From NCBI RefSeq assembly GCF_013386115.1, contig NZ_JACAOR010000005.1, positions 412,543-476,542 on the forward strand: a stretch of DNA of 64,000 nt. The letters are read 5' to 3'. Source of the stretch: Pseudomonas gingeri. GTDB lineage: Bacteria > Pseudomonadota > Gammaproteobacteria > Pseudomonadales > Pseudomonadaceae. The position numbers and the translations under genes were made by a program. The notes beneath the pieces were generated by a model. The model saw nothing but the letters and a program-made list of their open reading frames with translations. It was not told the origin of the DNA and searched no databases. Positions within the stretch are counted from its first letter, which is position 1. The number at the start of each line of letters is the position of its first letter. Positions 1 through 15,179 of the stretch are shown here, piece by piece.

Positions 1-28
1 TGATGAACTGCGTGATCTGATCCTGTGA
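1..28 (+). CDS. mraZ: MraZ, C-terminal end only (partial)
   Basis: The first bases encode a C-terminal tail reading DELRDLIL followed by TGA at 26-28. This fits the end of MraZ, the transcription factor that opens the dcw cluster and always precedes rsmH in Pseudomonas. Its stop overlaps the GTG start of rsmH (GTGA, 25-28), so the two are probably translationally coupled. Only eight codons are visible, so the call rests on position and the tail; the rest lies outside the window. Confidence 0.7.
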
Positions 29-968
29 CTATTGATAGCGGCTTCAACCACATCACCGTACTGCTTGACGAAGCCGTCGAGGCTCTCGCCGTACGTCCTG
101 ATGGCTGCTATCTGGACGGCACTTTCGGTCGTGGCGGGCATAGCCGGCTGATTCTCAGCAAGCTCGGGCCGGATGGCCGACTTCTCGGTTTCGACAAGGA
201 TCCACAGGCGATTGCCACCGGGCAAGCGCTAGCGGCCGAAGACGGCCGCTTTGTCGTTGTGCAGCGCAGCTTTGCCGAGCTGGGTTCGGAGATCGTCGAA
301 CGCAATATGGCGGGCAAGGTCAACGGCATCCTGCTCGACCTCGGGGTGTCCTCGCCGCAACTGGACGACCCGGAGCGCGGCTTCAGTTTCATGAACGACG
401 GCCCGCTGGACATGCGCATGGATCCGTCGCGCGGGATCAGTGCCGCCGAGTTCATCGCCACGGCACCGGCAGAAGAAATCGCCCGTGTCTTCAAGGAATA
501 TGGCGAAGAGCGATTCTCCGGCCGCATGGCCCGGGCCGTGGTCGAGCGCCGTGCAATCAAGCCTTTCGAACGTACCGCCGACCTGGCCGAAGTGCTCAAG
601 GTCGCCAATCCTGCCTGGGAAAAGGGCAAGAACCCGGCTACCCGGGCTTTCCAGGGGCTGCGCATCCACGTCAACAATGAACTGGGCGATCTTGAAACCG
701 GCCTCGAAGCGGCGCTCGATGCCCTGGAAGTCGGTGGCCGCCTGGTGGTGATCAGTTTCCACTCGCTGGAAGACCGTATCGTCAAGCTGTTCATGCGACG
801 CCTGGTCAAGGGCGAGGGTGACAATCTGCCGCGTAACCTGCCGGTACGTCATCAGGCGTTCGAGCCGCGTATCAAGGTACACGGCAAGGCGCAGTTCGCC
901 TCCGAAGCCGAACTCAAGGCCAATCCACGCGCGCGCAGCGCCGTGATGCGGGTCGCGGAGAAGTTGCG

Positions 969-972
<4 letters not shown>
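25..972 (+). CDS. rsmH: 16S rRNA (cytosine-1402 N4)-methyltransferase RsmH
   Basis: RsmH (MraW) methylates N4 of C1402 in 16S rRNA, using S-adenosylmethionine, in the ribosomal decoding centre. The 315-residue length is normal for the family. The SAM-binding loop is visible near the N-terminus ([10 protein letters not shown], about residues 31-40), as is the family block [20 protein letters not shown] just after residue 100. The start is GTG at 25, overlapping the mraZ stop; the stop overlaps the GTG start of ftsL (GTGA, 969-972). It is the second gene of the dcw operon, the classical place for it in gammaproteobacteria. Confidence 0.97.
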
Positions 973-2997
<2,025 letters not shown>

Positions 2998-2998
<1 letters not shown>

Positions 2999-4461
2999 TG
3001 TCCCTGAGCCTGAACAAGATCTTTCCTCACGCCGGCCGCGATCTGCTGATTCGCGAGTTGGCGCTCGACAGCCGCAAAGTGCGTGCCGGCGACCTGTTCC
3101 TGGCGGTGCCGGGCGGCAAGGTCGATGGCCGCAGCCATATTGCCGACGCCCTGCAGCGCGGCGCGGCGGCGGTTGCCTATGAAGTGGAAGGCGCCACTGT
3201 CCTGCCGATCACTGATATCCCGCTGATCCCGGTCAAGGGCCTGGCGGCACAGTTGTCGGATATCGCCGGGCGCTTCTATGGCGACCCGAGTCGTCAATTG
3301 AACCTGTTGGGTGTCACCGGGACCAACGGCAAGACCAGCGTCACCCAACTGGTTGCCCAGGCCCTGGACCTGCTCGGCCAGCACTGTGGGATCGTCGGCA
3401 CCCTGGGTACCGGTTTTTATGGTGCCCTGCACAGCGGCCTGCATACGACGCCGGACCCGATTGCCGTCCAGGCGACCCTGGCTGACCTGAAGAAAGCCGG
3501 TGCCAAGGCGATTGCCATGGAAGTGTCTTCCCACGGCCTGCACCAGGGCCGCGTCAGCGCGCTGGCGTTCGACGTGGCGGTGCTGACCAACCTCTCCCGC
3601 GATCACCTCGATTACCACGGCACCATGGAAGCCTATGGGGCCGAGAAGGCCAAGTTGTTCGGCTGGACCGACCTGAGCTGCCGGGTGATCAATATCGATG
3701 ACGATTTCGGTCGTCAGCTGGCAGCGCAGGAACACGAATCCCGGCTGATCACCTACAGCCTGGAAGACAGCGGCGCCTATCTGTATTGCCGCGATGCGCA
3801 GTTCGGCGACGAAGGTGTGCGCGCCACCCTGGTGACCCCGCAAGGTGAACACCACCTGCGCAGCACGCTGCTGGGGCGTTTCAACCTGAGCAACGTCCTG
3901 GCCGCAGTGGGCGCATTGCTGGGGCTGGATTACGCGCTGGATGAGATTCTCCGGGTGCTGCCACAGCTCGAAGGCCCGGCCGGTCGCATGCAGCGCCTGG
4001 GCGGCGGCGCCTGTCCCCTGGTGGTGGTGGATTACGCCCACACCCCGGACGCCCTGGAAAAAGTCCTGCTGGCCCTGCGCCCACATGCCAAGGGGCAGTT
4101 GCGCTGCCTGTTCGGCTGTGGCGGCGACCGTGATCGCGGCAAGCGTCCGTTGATGGCGGAAGTGGTCGAGCGCCTGGCCGACAGCGTGCTGGTCACCGAC
4201 GACAACCCCCGGACCGAAGATCCCCTGCGGATTTTCGACGATATCCGCGCGGGTTTTGTCGCCGCCGATGCCGTCCGCTTCGTGGCCGGTCGTGGCCTGG
4301 CCATTGCCGAACTGATCGCCGCGGCCAAGGCCGACGATGTGATCGTCCTGGCTGGCAAGGGCCATGAGGATTACCAGGAAATCAATGGCGAACGCCATGC
4401 CTTCTCCGATCTGGTCGAGGCATCGAAGGCACTGCAAGCCTGGGAGGCCGCACATGCTTGA
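2998..4461 (+). CDS. murE: UDP-MurNAc-tripeptide synthetase MurE (meso-diaminopimelate adding)
   Basis: A cytoplasmic ligase that adds the third stem amino acid to UDP-MurNAc-L-Ala-D-Glu with ATP. It has 487 residues. The Mur-ligase P-loop GTNGKT lies at residues 108-113. The motif DNPR at residues 402-405 is the known signature for meso-diaminopimelate (rather than lysine) as substrate, as expected for a Gram-negative. The stop overlaps the murF start by eight bases. Confidence 0.98.
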
Positions 4462-5836
4462 AGCCATGCAGTTGAGTGCCGTCGCCAATGACCTGTCGGG
4501 GCGTCTTGTCTCGGCGGACGCGAGTTTCTCCGGAGTGAGCATCGACAGCCGGGCCATCCAGCCGGGCCAGTTGTTTGTCGCCCTGACCGGTCCGCGTTTC
4601 GACGGGCACGATTACCTGAACGATGTGGCGGCCAAGGGCGCCGTCGCGGCGTTGGTCGAACGTGAAGTCCCGGGAACCGAACTGCCCCAGTTGCTGGTGC
4701 GCGATACCCGCCTGGCGCTCGGCCAACTGGGTGCCCTGAACCGTGCCCGGTTTACCCGGCCGGTGGCGGCGATCACCGGCTCCAGCGGCAAGACCACGGT
4801 CAAGGAGATGCTCGCGAGCATCCTGCGTACCCGAGGGCTGGTGCTGGCGACCCGCGGCAACCTGAACAACGAACTGGGTGTGCCGTTGACCCTGCTCGAA
4901 CTGGCGCCGGAACACAGCGCTGCAGTGATTGAACTGGGCGCTTCGCGCATCGGCGAAATCGCCTACACCGTCGCCATGACCAAGCCTCATGTGGCCATCT
5001 TGAACAATGCCGGAACCGCCCATGTCGGCGAGTTCGGCGGCCCCGACAAGATCGTCGAGGCCAAGGGCGAGATCATCGAGGGCCTGCAGGCCGATGGTGT
5101 TGCCGTACTCAATCTGGACGACAAGGCCTTCGCCATCTGGAAAGCCCGTGCCGGTGCGCGCAAGGTGCTCAGCTTTGCCCTGGGCAACAGCGCCGCCGAC
5201 TTCCATGGCAGCGATATTTCCCGCGATCCGCGCGGTTGCCCGCAGTTCGTACTGCACGGCCCCGACGGCAGCGCGCCCGTGCAACTGAATCTGTTGGGCA
5301 GCCACAACGTCGCCAACGCCCTGGCGGCGGCGGCGGCGGCCCATGCGCTGGGTATTTCCCTGCCGGGCATCGTTGCCGGGCTGGAAGCCGTCCAGCCGGT
5401 CAAGGGCCGGGCAGTCGCGCAACTGGCCAGCAACGGCGTGCGGGTCATCGATGACACTTACAACGCGAACCCCACCTCGATGTGCGCGGCCGTTGATATA
5501 CTCGCCGGCTTTTCCGGCCGCACCGTTCTGGTGCTCGGGGATATCGGCGAGTTGGGCGAGTGGGCGGAGCAGGGACATCGTGAAGTAGGGGCCTATGCCG
5601 CCGGCAAGGTTTCAGCGCTGTATGCGGTGGGGCCGATGATGGTCCACGCCGTCAACGCATTCGGCCAGCAGGCTCGTCATTTCGCCACCCAGGCCGATCT
5701 GATCGAGGCGCTGGGCGCCGAACAAGACACCAATACCACCATTTTGATCAAGGGTTCGCGCAGCGCTGCGATGGAAAACATCGTCGCGGCTTTGTGCGGG
5801 CCTGCGCCTCATGTGCATAAGGGAGAGACGCATTAA
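4454..5836 (+). CDS. murF: UDP-MurNAc-tripeptide D-alanyl-D-alanine ligase MurF
   Basis: Adds the D-Ala-D-Ala dipeptide to the UDP-MurNAc tripeptide, finishing the cytoplasmic stem peptide. From the ATG at 4454 the protein has 460 residues, the normal size. The P-loop ([13 protein letters not shown], around residue 110) and the Mur-ligase middle and C-terminal domains are intact. The frame is open further upstream inside murE, but that extension is only the murE shadow. The ATG at 4454 gives an eight-base overlap and the expected N-terminus. The stop TAA overlaps the mraY ATG at 5836. Confidence 0.97.
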   Translation: MLEAMQLSAVANDLSGRLVSADASFSGVSIDSRAIQPGQLFVALTGPRFDGHDYLNDVAAKGAVAALVEREVPGTELPQLLVRDTRLALGQLGALNRARFTRPVAAITGSSGKTTVKEMLASILRTRGLVLATRGNLNNELGVPLTLLELAPEHSAAVIELGASRIGEIAYTVAMTKPHVAILNNAGTAHVGEFGGPDKIVEAKGEIIEGLQADGVAVLNLDDKAFAIWKARAGARKVLSFALGNSAADFHGSDISRDPRGCPQFVLHGPDGSAPVQLNLLGSHNVANALAAAAAAHALGISLPGIVAGLEAVQPVKGRAVAQLASNGVRVIDDTYNANPTSMCAAVDILAGFSGRTVLVLGDIGELGEWAEQGHREVGAYAAGKVSALYAVGPMMVHAVNAFGQQARHFATQADLIEALGAEQDTNTTILIKGSRSAAMENIVAALCGPAPHVHKGETH

Positions 5837-6918
5837 TGCTGCTGCTGCTAGCGGAGTATCTGCAACAGTTCTACAAAGGCTTCGCGGTCTTTCAGTACCT
5901 GACCCTGCGCGGGATTCTCGGGGTGCTGACCGCGTTGTCTCTGTCGCTGTTTCTCGGCCCGTGGATGATTCGTACCCTCCAGAGCCTGCAGATCGGCCAA
6001 TCGGTTCGCAATGACGGCCCGCAATCGCACCTCTCCAAGTCCGGCACGCCGACCATGGGGGGCGCGCTGATCCTGTCGTCCATCGGTATCAGCACCCTGC
6101 TGTGGGCCGACCTGCACAACCGCTATGTCTGGGTGGTGCTGCTGGTCACCCTGCTGTTCGGGGCTGTCGGCTGGGTCGACGACTATCGCAAGGTGATCGA
6201 AAAGAACTCCCGTGGCCTGCCCAGCCGCTGGAAGTATTTCTGGCAGTCGGTGTTCGGTCTGGGCGCGGCGATTTTCCTGTTCATGACCGCACAGACTCCG
6301 GTGGAAACCACCCTGATCGTGCCCATGCTCAAGGACGTCAGTATCCCGCTGGGCGTGGGCTTCGTGATCCTGACCTACTTCGTGATCGTCGGTTCGAGCA
6401 ACGCGGTCAACCTCACCGATGGCCTCGATGGCCTGGCGATCATGCCGACGGTGATGGTCGGCGGCGCGCTGGGGATCTTCTGCTACCTGTCGGGTAACGT
6501 GAAGTTCGCCGAATACCTGCTGATTCCCTATGTACCGGGCGCGGGCGAACTGATCGTGTTCTGTGGCGCGCTGATCGGTGCCGGCCTTGGTTTCCTCTGG
6601 TTCAACACCTATCCGGCCCAGGTTTTCATGGGCGACGTCGGCGCCCTGGCGCTGGGTGCCGCCCTGGGCACCATCGCGGTGATCGTTCGCCAGGAAATCG
6701 TCCTGTTCATCATGGGCGGCGTGTTCGTGATGGAAACCCTGTCGGTGGTGATCCAGGTCGCCTCTTTCAAACTGACCGGCCGCCGGGTTTTCCGTATGGC
6801 GCCGATTCACCACCACTTTGAACTCAAGGGCTGGCCCGAGCCGCGCGTGATTGTCCGTTTCTGGATCATCACCGTGATTCTCGTGTTGATCGGCCTTGCC
6901 ACCCTGAAGCTGAGGTAG
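5836..6918 (+). CDS. mraY: Phospho-MurNAc-pentapeptide transferase MraY
   Basis: An integral inner-membrane enzyme that transfers phospho-MurNAc-pentapeptide from UDP to undecaprenyl phosphate, making lipid I. It has 360 residues with about ten hydrophobic segments. Family motifs are visible: the DDYRK block, [10 protein letters not shown] (the Asp-rich Mg site) and [15 protein letters not shown] near the C-terminus. It sits between murF and murD as in other Pseudomonas dcw clusters. Confidence 0.98.
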   Translation: MLLLLAEYLQQFYKGFAVFQYLTLRGILGVLTALSLSLFLGPWMIRTLQSLQIGQSVRNDGPQSHLSKSGTPTMGGALILSSIGISTLLWADLHNRYVWVVLLVTLLFGAVGWVDDYRKVIEKNSRGLPSRWKYFWQSVFGLGAAIFLFMTAQTPVETTLIVPMLKDVSIPLGVGFVILTYFVIVGSSNAVNLTDGLDGLAIMPTVMVGGALGIFCYLSGNVKFAEYLLIPYVPGAGELIVFCGALIGAGLGFLWFNTYPAQVFMGDVGALALGAALGTIAVIVRQEIVLFIMGGVFVMETLSVVIQVASFKLTGRRVFRMAPIHHHFELKGWPEPRVIVRFWIITVILVLIGLATLKLR

Positions 6919-6923
6919 AACAC

Positions 6924-8270
6924 GTGTCGCTGATCGCTTCTGACCACTTCCGCATCATTGTCGGCCTCGGCAAGAGCGGCATGTCCCTGGTTCGCTTCCT
7001 GGCGAACCGGGGCGTTGCCTTTGCGGTGGCCGACACGCGGGACAATCCACCGGAACTGGCCACGCTGCGTCGTGACTATCCGCAGGTGGAAGTGCGTTGT
7101 GGCGAGCTGGACGTGGAATTCCTCTGCCGCGCCGACGAGCTCTACGTGAGCCCCGGCCTGGCCCTGGCGACCCCGGCCCTGCAGGCGGCCGCGGCCCGTG
7201 GCGTGAAGCTGTCCGGCGATATCGAGCTGTTCGCGCGTAACGCGAAGGCGCCGATCGTCGCCATCAGCGGTTCCAACGCCAAGAGCACCGTGACCACCCT
7301 GGTCGGCGAAATGGCCGCGGCGGCCGGCAAGCGCGTGGCGGTCGGCGGCAATCTCGGGACCCCGGCGCTGGACCTGCTCAGCGACGATGTCGAGCTGTAC
7401 GTGCTGGAACTGTCGAGCTTCCAGCTGGAAACCACCGATCAGTTGGGCGCCGAAGTGGCGACCGTGCTCAATGTCAGCGAAGACCACATGGACCGCTACA
7501 GCGGCCTGCCGGCTTATCACCTGGCCAAGCACCGGATTTTCCGAGGGGCGAAACAGGTGGTGGTCAACCGCCAGGATGCGCTGTCCCGTCCGTTGATGAG
7601 CGAAGGCCTGCCGTGCTGGACCTTCGGCCTCGGCAAGCCGGACTTCAAGGCCTTCGGCCTGCGTGAAGAAAATGGCGAGAAATACCTGGCCTTCGAATTC
7701 CAGAACCTGATGCCGGTGAGCGAACTGAAGATCCGTGGTGCCCACAACCAGTCCAATGCCCTCGCGGCGCTGGCACTCGGGCATGCCGTGGGATTGCCGT
7801 TCGACGCCATGCTGTCGAGCCTGCGGACATTCGCCGGTCTTGAGCACCGCTGCCAATGGGTGCGCGAACTGAAGGGCGTGAATTACTACAACGACTCCAA
7901 GGCCACCAACGTCGGTGCGGCCCTGGCCGCTATCGAAGGCCTGGGCGGCGACATCGCCGGCAAGCTGGTACTGATCGCCGGTGGCGATGGCAAGGGCGCC
8001 GATTTCAGCGGTCTGCGCGGCCCGGTCGCGGCCAACTGCCGGGCGGTGGTCCTGCTTGGCCGGGATAGCGAGCTGCTGGCCAAGGCCCTTGGCGATGACG
8101 TGCCGCTGGTCCGTGTGCAGAGCCTGGACGATGCCGTGCAACGCTGTGCCGAACTGGCCGAGCCGGGTGACGCGGTATTGCTGTCGCCGGCCTGCGCGAG
8201 CTTCGACATGTTCAAGAACTATGAAGAACGCGGACGCCTGTTCGCCCAGGCCGTGGAGGGGTTGGTATGA
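6924..8270 (+). CDS. murD: UDP-MurNAc-L-alanine:D-glutamate ligase MurD
   Basis: Adds D-glutamate to UDP-MurNAc-L-Ala. It has 448 residues with a Rossmann-like N-terminal domain (IIVGLGKSGMS) and a P-loop reading GSNAKST at about residues 116-122, where many families have GTNGKST. The start is GTG at 6924, preceded by GAGG at a good distance; no ATG further in gives a full N-terminal domain. The stop overlaps the ftsW ATG (ATGA). Confidence 0.97.
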   Translation: MSLIASDHFRIIVGLGKSGMSLVRFLANRGVAFAVADTRDNPPELATLRRDYPQVEVRCGELDVEFLCRADELYVSPGLALATPALQAAAARGVKLSGDIELFARNAKAPIVAISGSNAKSTVTTLVGEMAAAAGKRVAVGGNLGTPALDLLSDDVELYVLELSSFQLETTDQLGAEVATVLNVSEDHMDRYSGLPAYHLAKHRIFRGAKQVVVNRQDALSRPLMSEGLPCWTFGLGKPDFKAFGLREENGEKYLAFEFQNLMPVSELKIRGAHNQSNALAALALGHAVGLPFDAMLSSLRTFAGLEHRCQWVRELKGVNYYNDSKATNVGAALAAIEGLGGDIAGKLVLIAGGDGKGADFSGLRGPVAANCRAVVLLGRDSELLAKALGDDVPLVRVQSLDDAVQRCAELAEPGDAVLLSPACASFDMFKNYEERGRLFAQAVEGLV

Positions 8271-9481
8271 ACTTCAATATCATCAAGCCTTATCCATCGC
8301 CGATCATTACCGGGCGTGGCGTCGACGTCGATTTCCCGATGCTCGCCGGTTGCCTGGCGTTGCTCGGCCTCGGGCTGGTGATGATCACCTCGGCCTCGTC
8401 CGAAGTGGCTGCCGTGCAGTCGGGCAACGCGCTGTATCACATGATTCGCCACCTCATCTACCTGGTCATCGGCCTGGGCGCCTGTATCGCCACGATGATG
8501 GTGCCGATCGCCACCTGGCAGCGCATGGGCTTCATGATGCTGGTGGGCGCCTTCGGCCTGTTGGTGATGGTGCTGCTGCCGGGCATCGGTCGTGAGGTGA
8601 ACGGCTCGATGCGCTGGATCGGCTTCAGTTTCTTCAACGTGCAGCCTTCGGAAATCGCCAAGGTCTTCGTGGTGATCTACCTCGCCGGCTACCTGGTACG
8701 CCGGCAGAAGGAAGTACGGGAAAGCTGGATGGGCTTCTTCAAGCCGTTCATCGTGCTGCTGCCGATGGCCGGCCTGTTGCTGATGGAGCCGGACTTCGGC
8801 GCCACCGTGGTCATGATGGGCGCGGCGGCGGCGATGCTGTTCCTCGGCGGCGTCGGCTTGTTGCGCTTTGGCCTGATGGTCCTGCTGGCGGTGGTCGCGG
8901 TGGTGGTGCTGATCAAGGCGCAACCCTACCGGATGGCGCGCCTGACCACCTTTACCGATCCCTGGGCCGACCAGTTCGGTTCCGGCTATCAGTTGACCCA
9001 GGCGCTGATCGCCTTCGGTCGCGGCGAGTGGCTGGGGGTCGGCCTGGGCAACAGCGTGCAGAAGCAGTTCTACCTGCCGGAAGCCCACACCGACTTCGTG
9101 TTCTCCGTGCTGGCGGAAGAGCTGGGTGCCGTCGGCTCCCTGTGCACCGTCGCGCTGTTCGTGTTCGTCAGCGTGCGGGCGATGTACATCGGTCTGTGGG
9201 CCGAGAAGGCCAAGCAGTTCTTCGCCGCCTATATGGCCTACGGCCTGGCGTTTCTGTGGATTGGTCAGTTCCTGATCAATATCGGCGTGAACGTCGGTCT
9301 ACTGCCGACCAAGGGCCTGACCTTGCCGTTCCTCAGTTATGGCGGCAGCTCGCTGGTAATCTGCTGTGCCTGTCTCGGCCTGTTGCTGCGTATCGAGTGG
9401 GAAAGTCGAACCCACCTGGGCAGCGAAGAGATGGAATTCGATGAAAGCGACTTTGCGGAGGACACTCCCCATGGGCGCTAA
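8267..9481 (+). CDS. ftsW: Septal peptidoglycan polymerase FtsW
   Basis: A SEDS-family glycosyltransferase that polymerises lipid II at the division site with FtsI. It has 404 residues with about ten membrane segments. SEDS blocks are visible, such as GREVNGSMRWI near residue 105 and the C-terminal LPFLSYGGSSLV. Its 3' end overlaps the murG start by eleven bases. Confidence 0.97.
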   Translation: MNFNIIKPYPSPIITGRGVDVDFPMLAGCLALLGLGLVMITSASSEVAAVQSGNALYHMIRHLIYLVIGLGACIATMMVPIATWQRMGFMMLVGAFGLLVMVLLPGIGREVNGSMRWIGFSFFNVQPSEIAKVFVVIYLAGYLVRRQKEVRESWMGFFKPFIVLLPMAGLLLMEPDFGATVVMMGAAAAMLFLGGVGLLRFGLMVLLAVVAVVVLIKAQPYRMARLTTFTDPWADQFGSGYQLTQALIAFGRGEWLGVGLGNSVQKQFYLPEAHTDFVFSVLAEELGAVGSLCTVALFVFVSVRAMYIGLWAEKAKQFFAAYMAYGLAFLWIGQFLINIGVNVGLLPTKGLTLPFLSYGGSSLVICCACLGLLLRIEWESRTHLGSEEMEFDESDFAEDTPHGR

Positions 9482-10533
9482 CGTATTGATCATGGCCGGC
9501 GGTACCGGTGGCCACGTGTTCCCGGCGCTGGCCTGTGCCCGCGAATTCCAGGCGCGGGGCTACACCGTGCATTGGCTGGGCACGCCACGGGGCATCGAAA
9601 ACGAGTTGGTACCGGCTGCCGGATTGCCGCTGCACCTGATCAACGTCACGGGGCTGCGGGGCAAAGGCAAGCTGTCGCTGCTCAAGGCGCCGTTCGTCCT
9701 GCTCAAAGCCGTCTGGCAGGCGCGCAAGGTGATCCGCCAGTTGCAGCCGGTCTGCGTGCTGGGCTTCGGTGGTTATGTCACCGGCCCGGGTGGAGTTGCC
9801 GCGCGCATGGCCGGCGTACCGGTGATCGTGCATGAGCAGAATGCCGTGGCGGGTACCGCCAATCGGCTGCTGGTGCCCTTGGCGTCCCGGGTCTGCGAAG
9901 CTTTCCCGAACACCTTCGGCGCCTCTGGAAAACGTCGGACCACCGGTAATCCGGTGCGCACCGAACTGTTCCTGGAAACCCCGCGCCAGACCCTCGCCGG
10001 TCGTCGCGCGCGCCTGCTGATCCTCGGCGGCAGCCTCGGTGCCGAGCCGTTGAACAAGTTGCTGCCGGAGGCCCTGGCCCAGGTGCCGGCCGAATACCGC
10101 CCGGAAGTTTTCCACCAGGCCGGCCGCAATCATGACGAAGTCACCGCCGAACGCTACAAGGCGGTCGGCGTCGAGGCGCAGGTGGCGCCGTTTATCAAAG
10201 ACATGGCCCAAGCCTATGGCTGGGCCGACCTGGTGGTCTGTCGCGCAGGCGCCTTGACCGTCAGTGAACTGGCTGCGGCCGGTCTGCCCTCGTTGCTGGT
10301 GCCCTTGCCCCATGCGATCGACGACCACCAGACCCGCAATGCCGAATATTTGGCCGGGGAGGGCGCTGCCTTCCTGCTGCCGCAAAGAACGACTGGCGCC
10401 GCCGACCTGGCGGCACGCCTGACAGAGGTTTTGATGCAACCGGAACGACTGAACACCATGGCGAGCACCGCACGCCGCCTGGCCAAGCCCGATGCTACCC
10501 GCACCGTCGTCGAGATCTGCCTGGAGGTGGCCC

Positions 10534-10541
<8 letters not shown>
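9471..10541 (+). CDS. murG: UDP-GlcNAc:lipid I transferase MurG
   Basis: A peripheral membrane GT28 glycosyltransferase that converts lipid I to lipid II. From the ATG at 9471 it has 356 residues and begins [20 protein letters not shown], with the glycine-rich donor loop at residues 10-15. I chose this start over the in-frame ATG at 9441 because of the GCGGAGGA ribosome-binding site just upstream and the family N-terminus. It overlaps ftsW by 11 bases and murC by 8. Confidence 0.97.
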
Positions 10542-12971
<2,430 letters not shown>

Positions 12972-12974
12972 ACC

Positions 12975-13844
12975 ATGCACGGCGCGCAGATTCGTCATCA
13001 GCCACCCGCTTCCGGCCGTAACAAGCCGGTGCCGCGGGGTGCCAGCCGAATGGTGGCTAAAGAGCCGATGTCAGTGCGCCTGCCAAAAGCCAATTTCGGC
13101 TTCCTGAAGCGCCTGATGTGGCCGGTGTTGCTGGTGGCCCTGGGCTTCGGCACCTATGAGGGCGCCCAGCGCCTGTTGCCCTATGCGGATCGACCGATCA
13201 GCAAGATCAACGTCCAGGGCGACCTCAGCTACATCAGCCAGCAGGCGGTGCAGCAGCGGATCGCGCCGTACGTCGCGGCAAGCTTCTTCACCATCGACCT
13301 GGCGAGCATGCGCGCCGAGCTGGAAACCATGCCGTGGATCGCCCACGCCGAGGTCCGGCGTGTGTGGCCGGACCAGGTGGTGATCCGCCTGGAAGAGCAG
13401 TTGCCGGTGGCCCGCTGGGGCGACGAGGCGTTGTTGAACAACCAGGGCCAGGCGTTCGCGCCACGGGAACTGGCGAACTACGAACATCTGCCGCAGCTGT
13501 TCGGCCCGCAGCGGGCTCAGCAGCAGGTGATGCAGCAGTACCAGGTCCTGAGTCAGATGTTGCGCCCGCTGGGCTTCTCCATCGCCCGGCTGGAACTGCG
13601 TGAGCGGGGCAGTTGGTTCCTGACCACCGGCGCAGGAAGCGCCGGGCCGGGTATCCAGTTGTTGTTGGGCCGCGACCATCTGGTCGAGAAGATGCGCCGT
13701 TTCATTGCCATTTATGAAAAAACGTTGAAAGAACAGATTACGAACATTGCCAGCATCGATCTGCGTTACTCCAACGGCCTGGCCGTCGGATGGCGGGAAC
13801 CTGTGGCGCCCGTGACGGCCAAACCCGCCGTTGCGAAGAATTAA
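12975..13844 (+). CDS. ftsQ: Cell division protein FtsQ
   Basis: A bitopic division protein linking early and late divisome proteins and binding FtsL/FtsB. It has 289 residues: a basic proline-containing cytoplasmic tail, one membrane segment at about residues 49-68 ([16 protein letters not shown]), then a POTRA domain beginning at [14 protein letters not shown] and the beta domain. Starts at the inner ATGs (13050, 13068) are possible, but the first one is adjacent to ddlB and fits the operon. Confidence 0.95.
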   Translation: MHGAQIRHQPPASGRNKPVPRGASRMVAKEPMSVRLPKANFGFLKRLMWPVLLVALGFGTYEGAQRLLPYADRPISKINVQGDLSYISQQAVQQRIAPYVAASFFTIDLASMRAELETMPWIAHAEVRRVWPDQVVIRLEEQLPVARWGDEALLNNQGQAFAPRELANYEHLPQLFGPQRAQQQVMQQYQVLSQMLRPLGFSIARLELRERGSWFLTTGAGSAGPGIQLLLGRDHLVEKMRRFIAIYEKTLKEQITNIASIDLRYSNGLAVGWREPVAPVTAKPAVAKN

Positions 13845-13858
13845 GAAGAGGCAGGACC

Positions 13859-15124
13859 ATGGCAAACGTGCAAAGCGGCAAAATGATCGTCGGACTGGAT
13901 ATCGGCACCTCCAAGGTGGTGGCGCTGGTGGGCGAGGTCGCGGCCGATGGCACGCTGGAAATCGTCGGTATCGGTACTCATCCTTCGCGTGGCCTGAAGA
14001 AGGGCGTGGTGGTGAATATCGAGTCCACCGTGCAGTCGATCCAGCGCGCGGTAGAAGAAGCGCAACTGATGGCCGGTTGCCGGATCCACTCGGCATTCGT
14101 CGGCGTGGCGGGTAATCACATCCGCAGCCTGAATTCCCACGGCATCGTCGCGATCCGCGATCGCGAAGTCAGTTCGGCGGATCTCGAGCGCGTCCTCGAC
14201 GCGGCCCAGGCCGTGGCGATCCCGGCTGACCAGCGGGTCCTGCACACCCTGCCGCAGGACTACGTGATCGACAACCAGGAAGGCGTGCGCGAGCCCCTGG
14301 GCATGTCCGGCGTGCGCCTCGAAGCCAAGGTCCACGTGGTCACCTGCGCGGTGAACGCGGCCCAGAACATCGAGAAGTGCGTGCGCCGCTGCGGCCTCGA
14401 AATCGACGACATCATCCTCGAGCAACTGGCCTCCGCCTACTCGGTGCTGACCGACGACGAGAAAGAGCTGGGCGTCTGCCTGGTGGACATCGGCGGCGGT
14501 ACCACCGACATCGCGATCTTCACCGAAGGCGCGATCCGCCACACCGCGGTGATCCCGATTGCCGGCGACCAGGTGACCAACGACATCGCCATGGCGCTGC
14601 GTACCCCGACCCAGTACGCCGAAGAGATCAAGATCCGCTACGCCTGCGCCCTGGCCAAGCTGGCCGGTGCCGGTGAAACCATCAAGGTCCCGAGCGTCGG
14701 CGATCGTCCACCGCGCGAGCTGTCCCGCCAGGCCTTGGCCGAGGTGGTCGAGCCGCGCTACGACGAACTGTTCACGCTGATCCAGGCCGAGCTGCGCCGC
14801 AGCGGCTACGAAGACCTGATCCCGGCCGGCATCGTGCTGACCGGTGGCACCTCGAAGATGGAAGGCGCGGTCGAGCTGGCCGAGGAAATCTTCCACATGC
14901 CGGTACGCCTGGGCGTGCCGCACACGGTCAAGGGGCTGTCGGACGTGGTCCGCAACCCGATCTATTCAACTGGGGTGGGGCTGTTGCTGTACGGGCTGCA
15001 AAAGCAGTCGGACGGCATTTCCCTGTCCGGCTACAACGGCGGCAACAGAAACGACTATCGCGATGAAGAACAGAAAGCACCTGTGCTGGAGCGTTTGAAG
15101 CGCTGGGTCCAGGGCAACTTTTAA
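13859..15124 (+). CDS. ftsA: Cell division protein FtsA (actin-like)
   Basis: An actin-family ATPase that tethers FtsZ to the membrane. It has 421 residues from the ATG at 13859, preceded by AAGAGGCAGG. Phosphate-1 motif GLDIGTSKV, phosphate-2 DIGGGTTDIA and the C-terminal amphipathic tail ending LERLKRWVQGNF (membrane-targeting helix) are present. The frame is open upstream into ftsQ, but that part is shadow. It is followed by 55 bases and ftsZ. Confidence 0.97.
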   Translation: MANVQSGKMIVGLDIGTSKVVALVGEVAADGTLEIVGIGTHPSRGLKKGVVVNIESTVQSIQRAVEEAQLMAGCRIHSAFVGVAGNHIRSLNSHGIVAIRDREVSSADLERVLDAAQAVAIPADQRVLHTLPQDYVIDNQEGVREPLGMSGVRLEAKVHVVTCAVNAAQNIEKCVRRCGLEIDDIILEQLASAYSVLTDDEKELGVCLVDIGGGTTDIAIFTEGAIRHTAVIPIAGDQVTNDIAMALRTPTQYAEEIKIRYACALAKLAGAGETIKVPSVGDRPPRELSRQALAEVVEPRYDELFTLIQAELRRSGYEDLIPAGIVLTGGTSKMEGAVELAEEIFHMPVRLGVPHTVKGLSDVVRNPIYSTGVGLLLYGLQKQSDGISLSGYNGGNRNDYRDEEQKAPVLERLKRWVQGNF

Positions 15125-15179
15125 AGTTTCAAAGCAGTAGAAGTAGGCGAAAAAACTAGAGAATGAAAGGAGAGGGAAC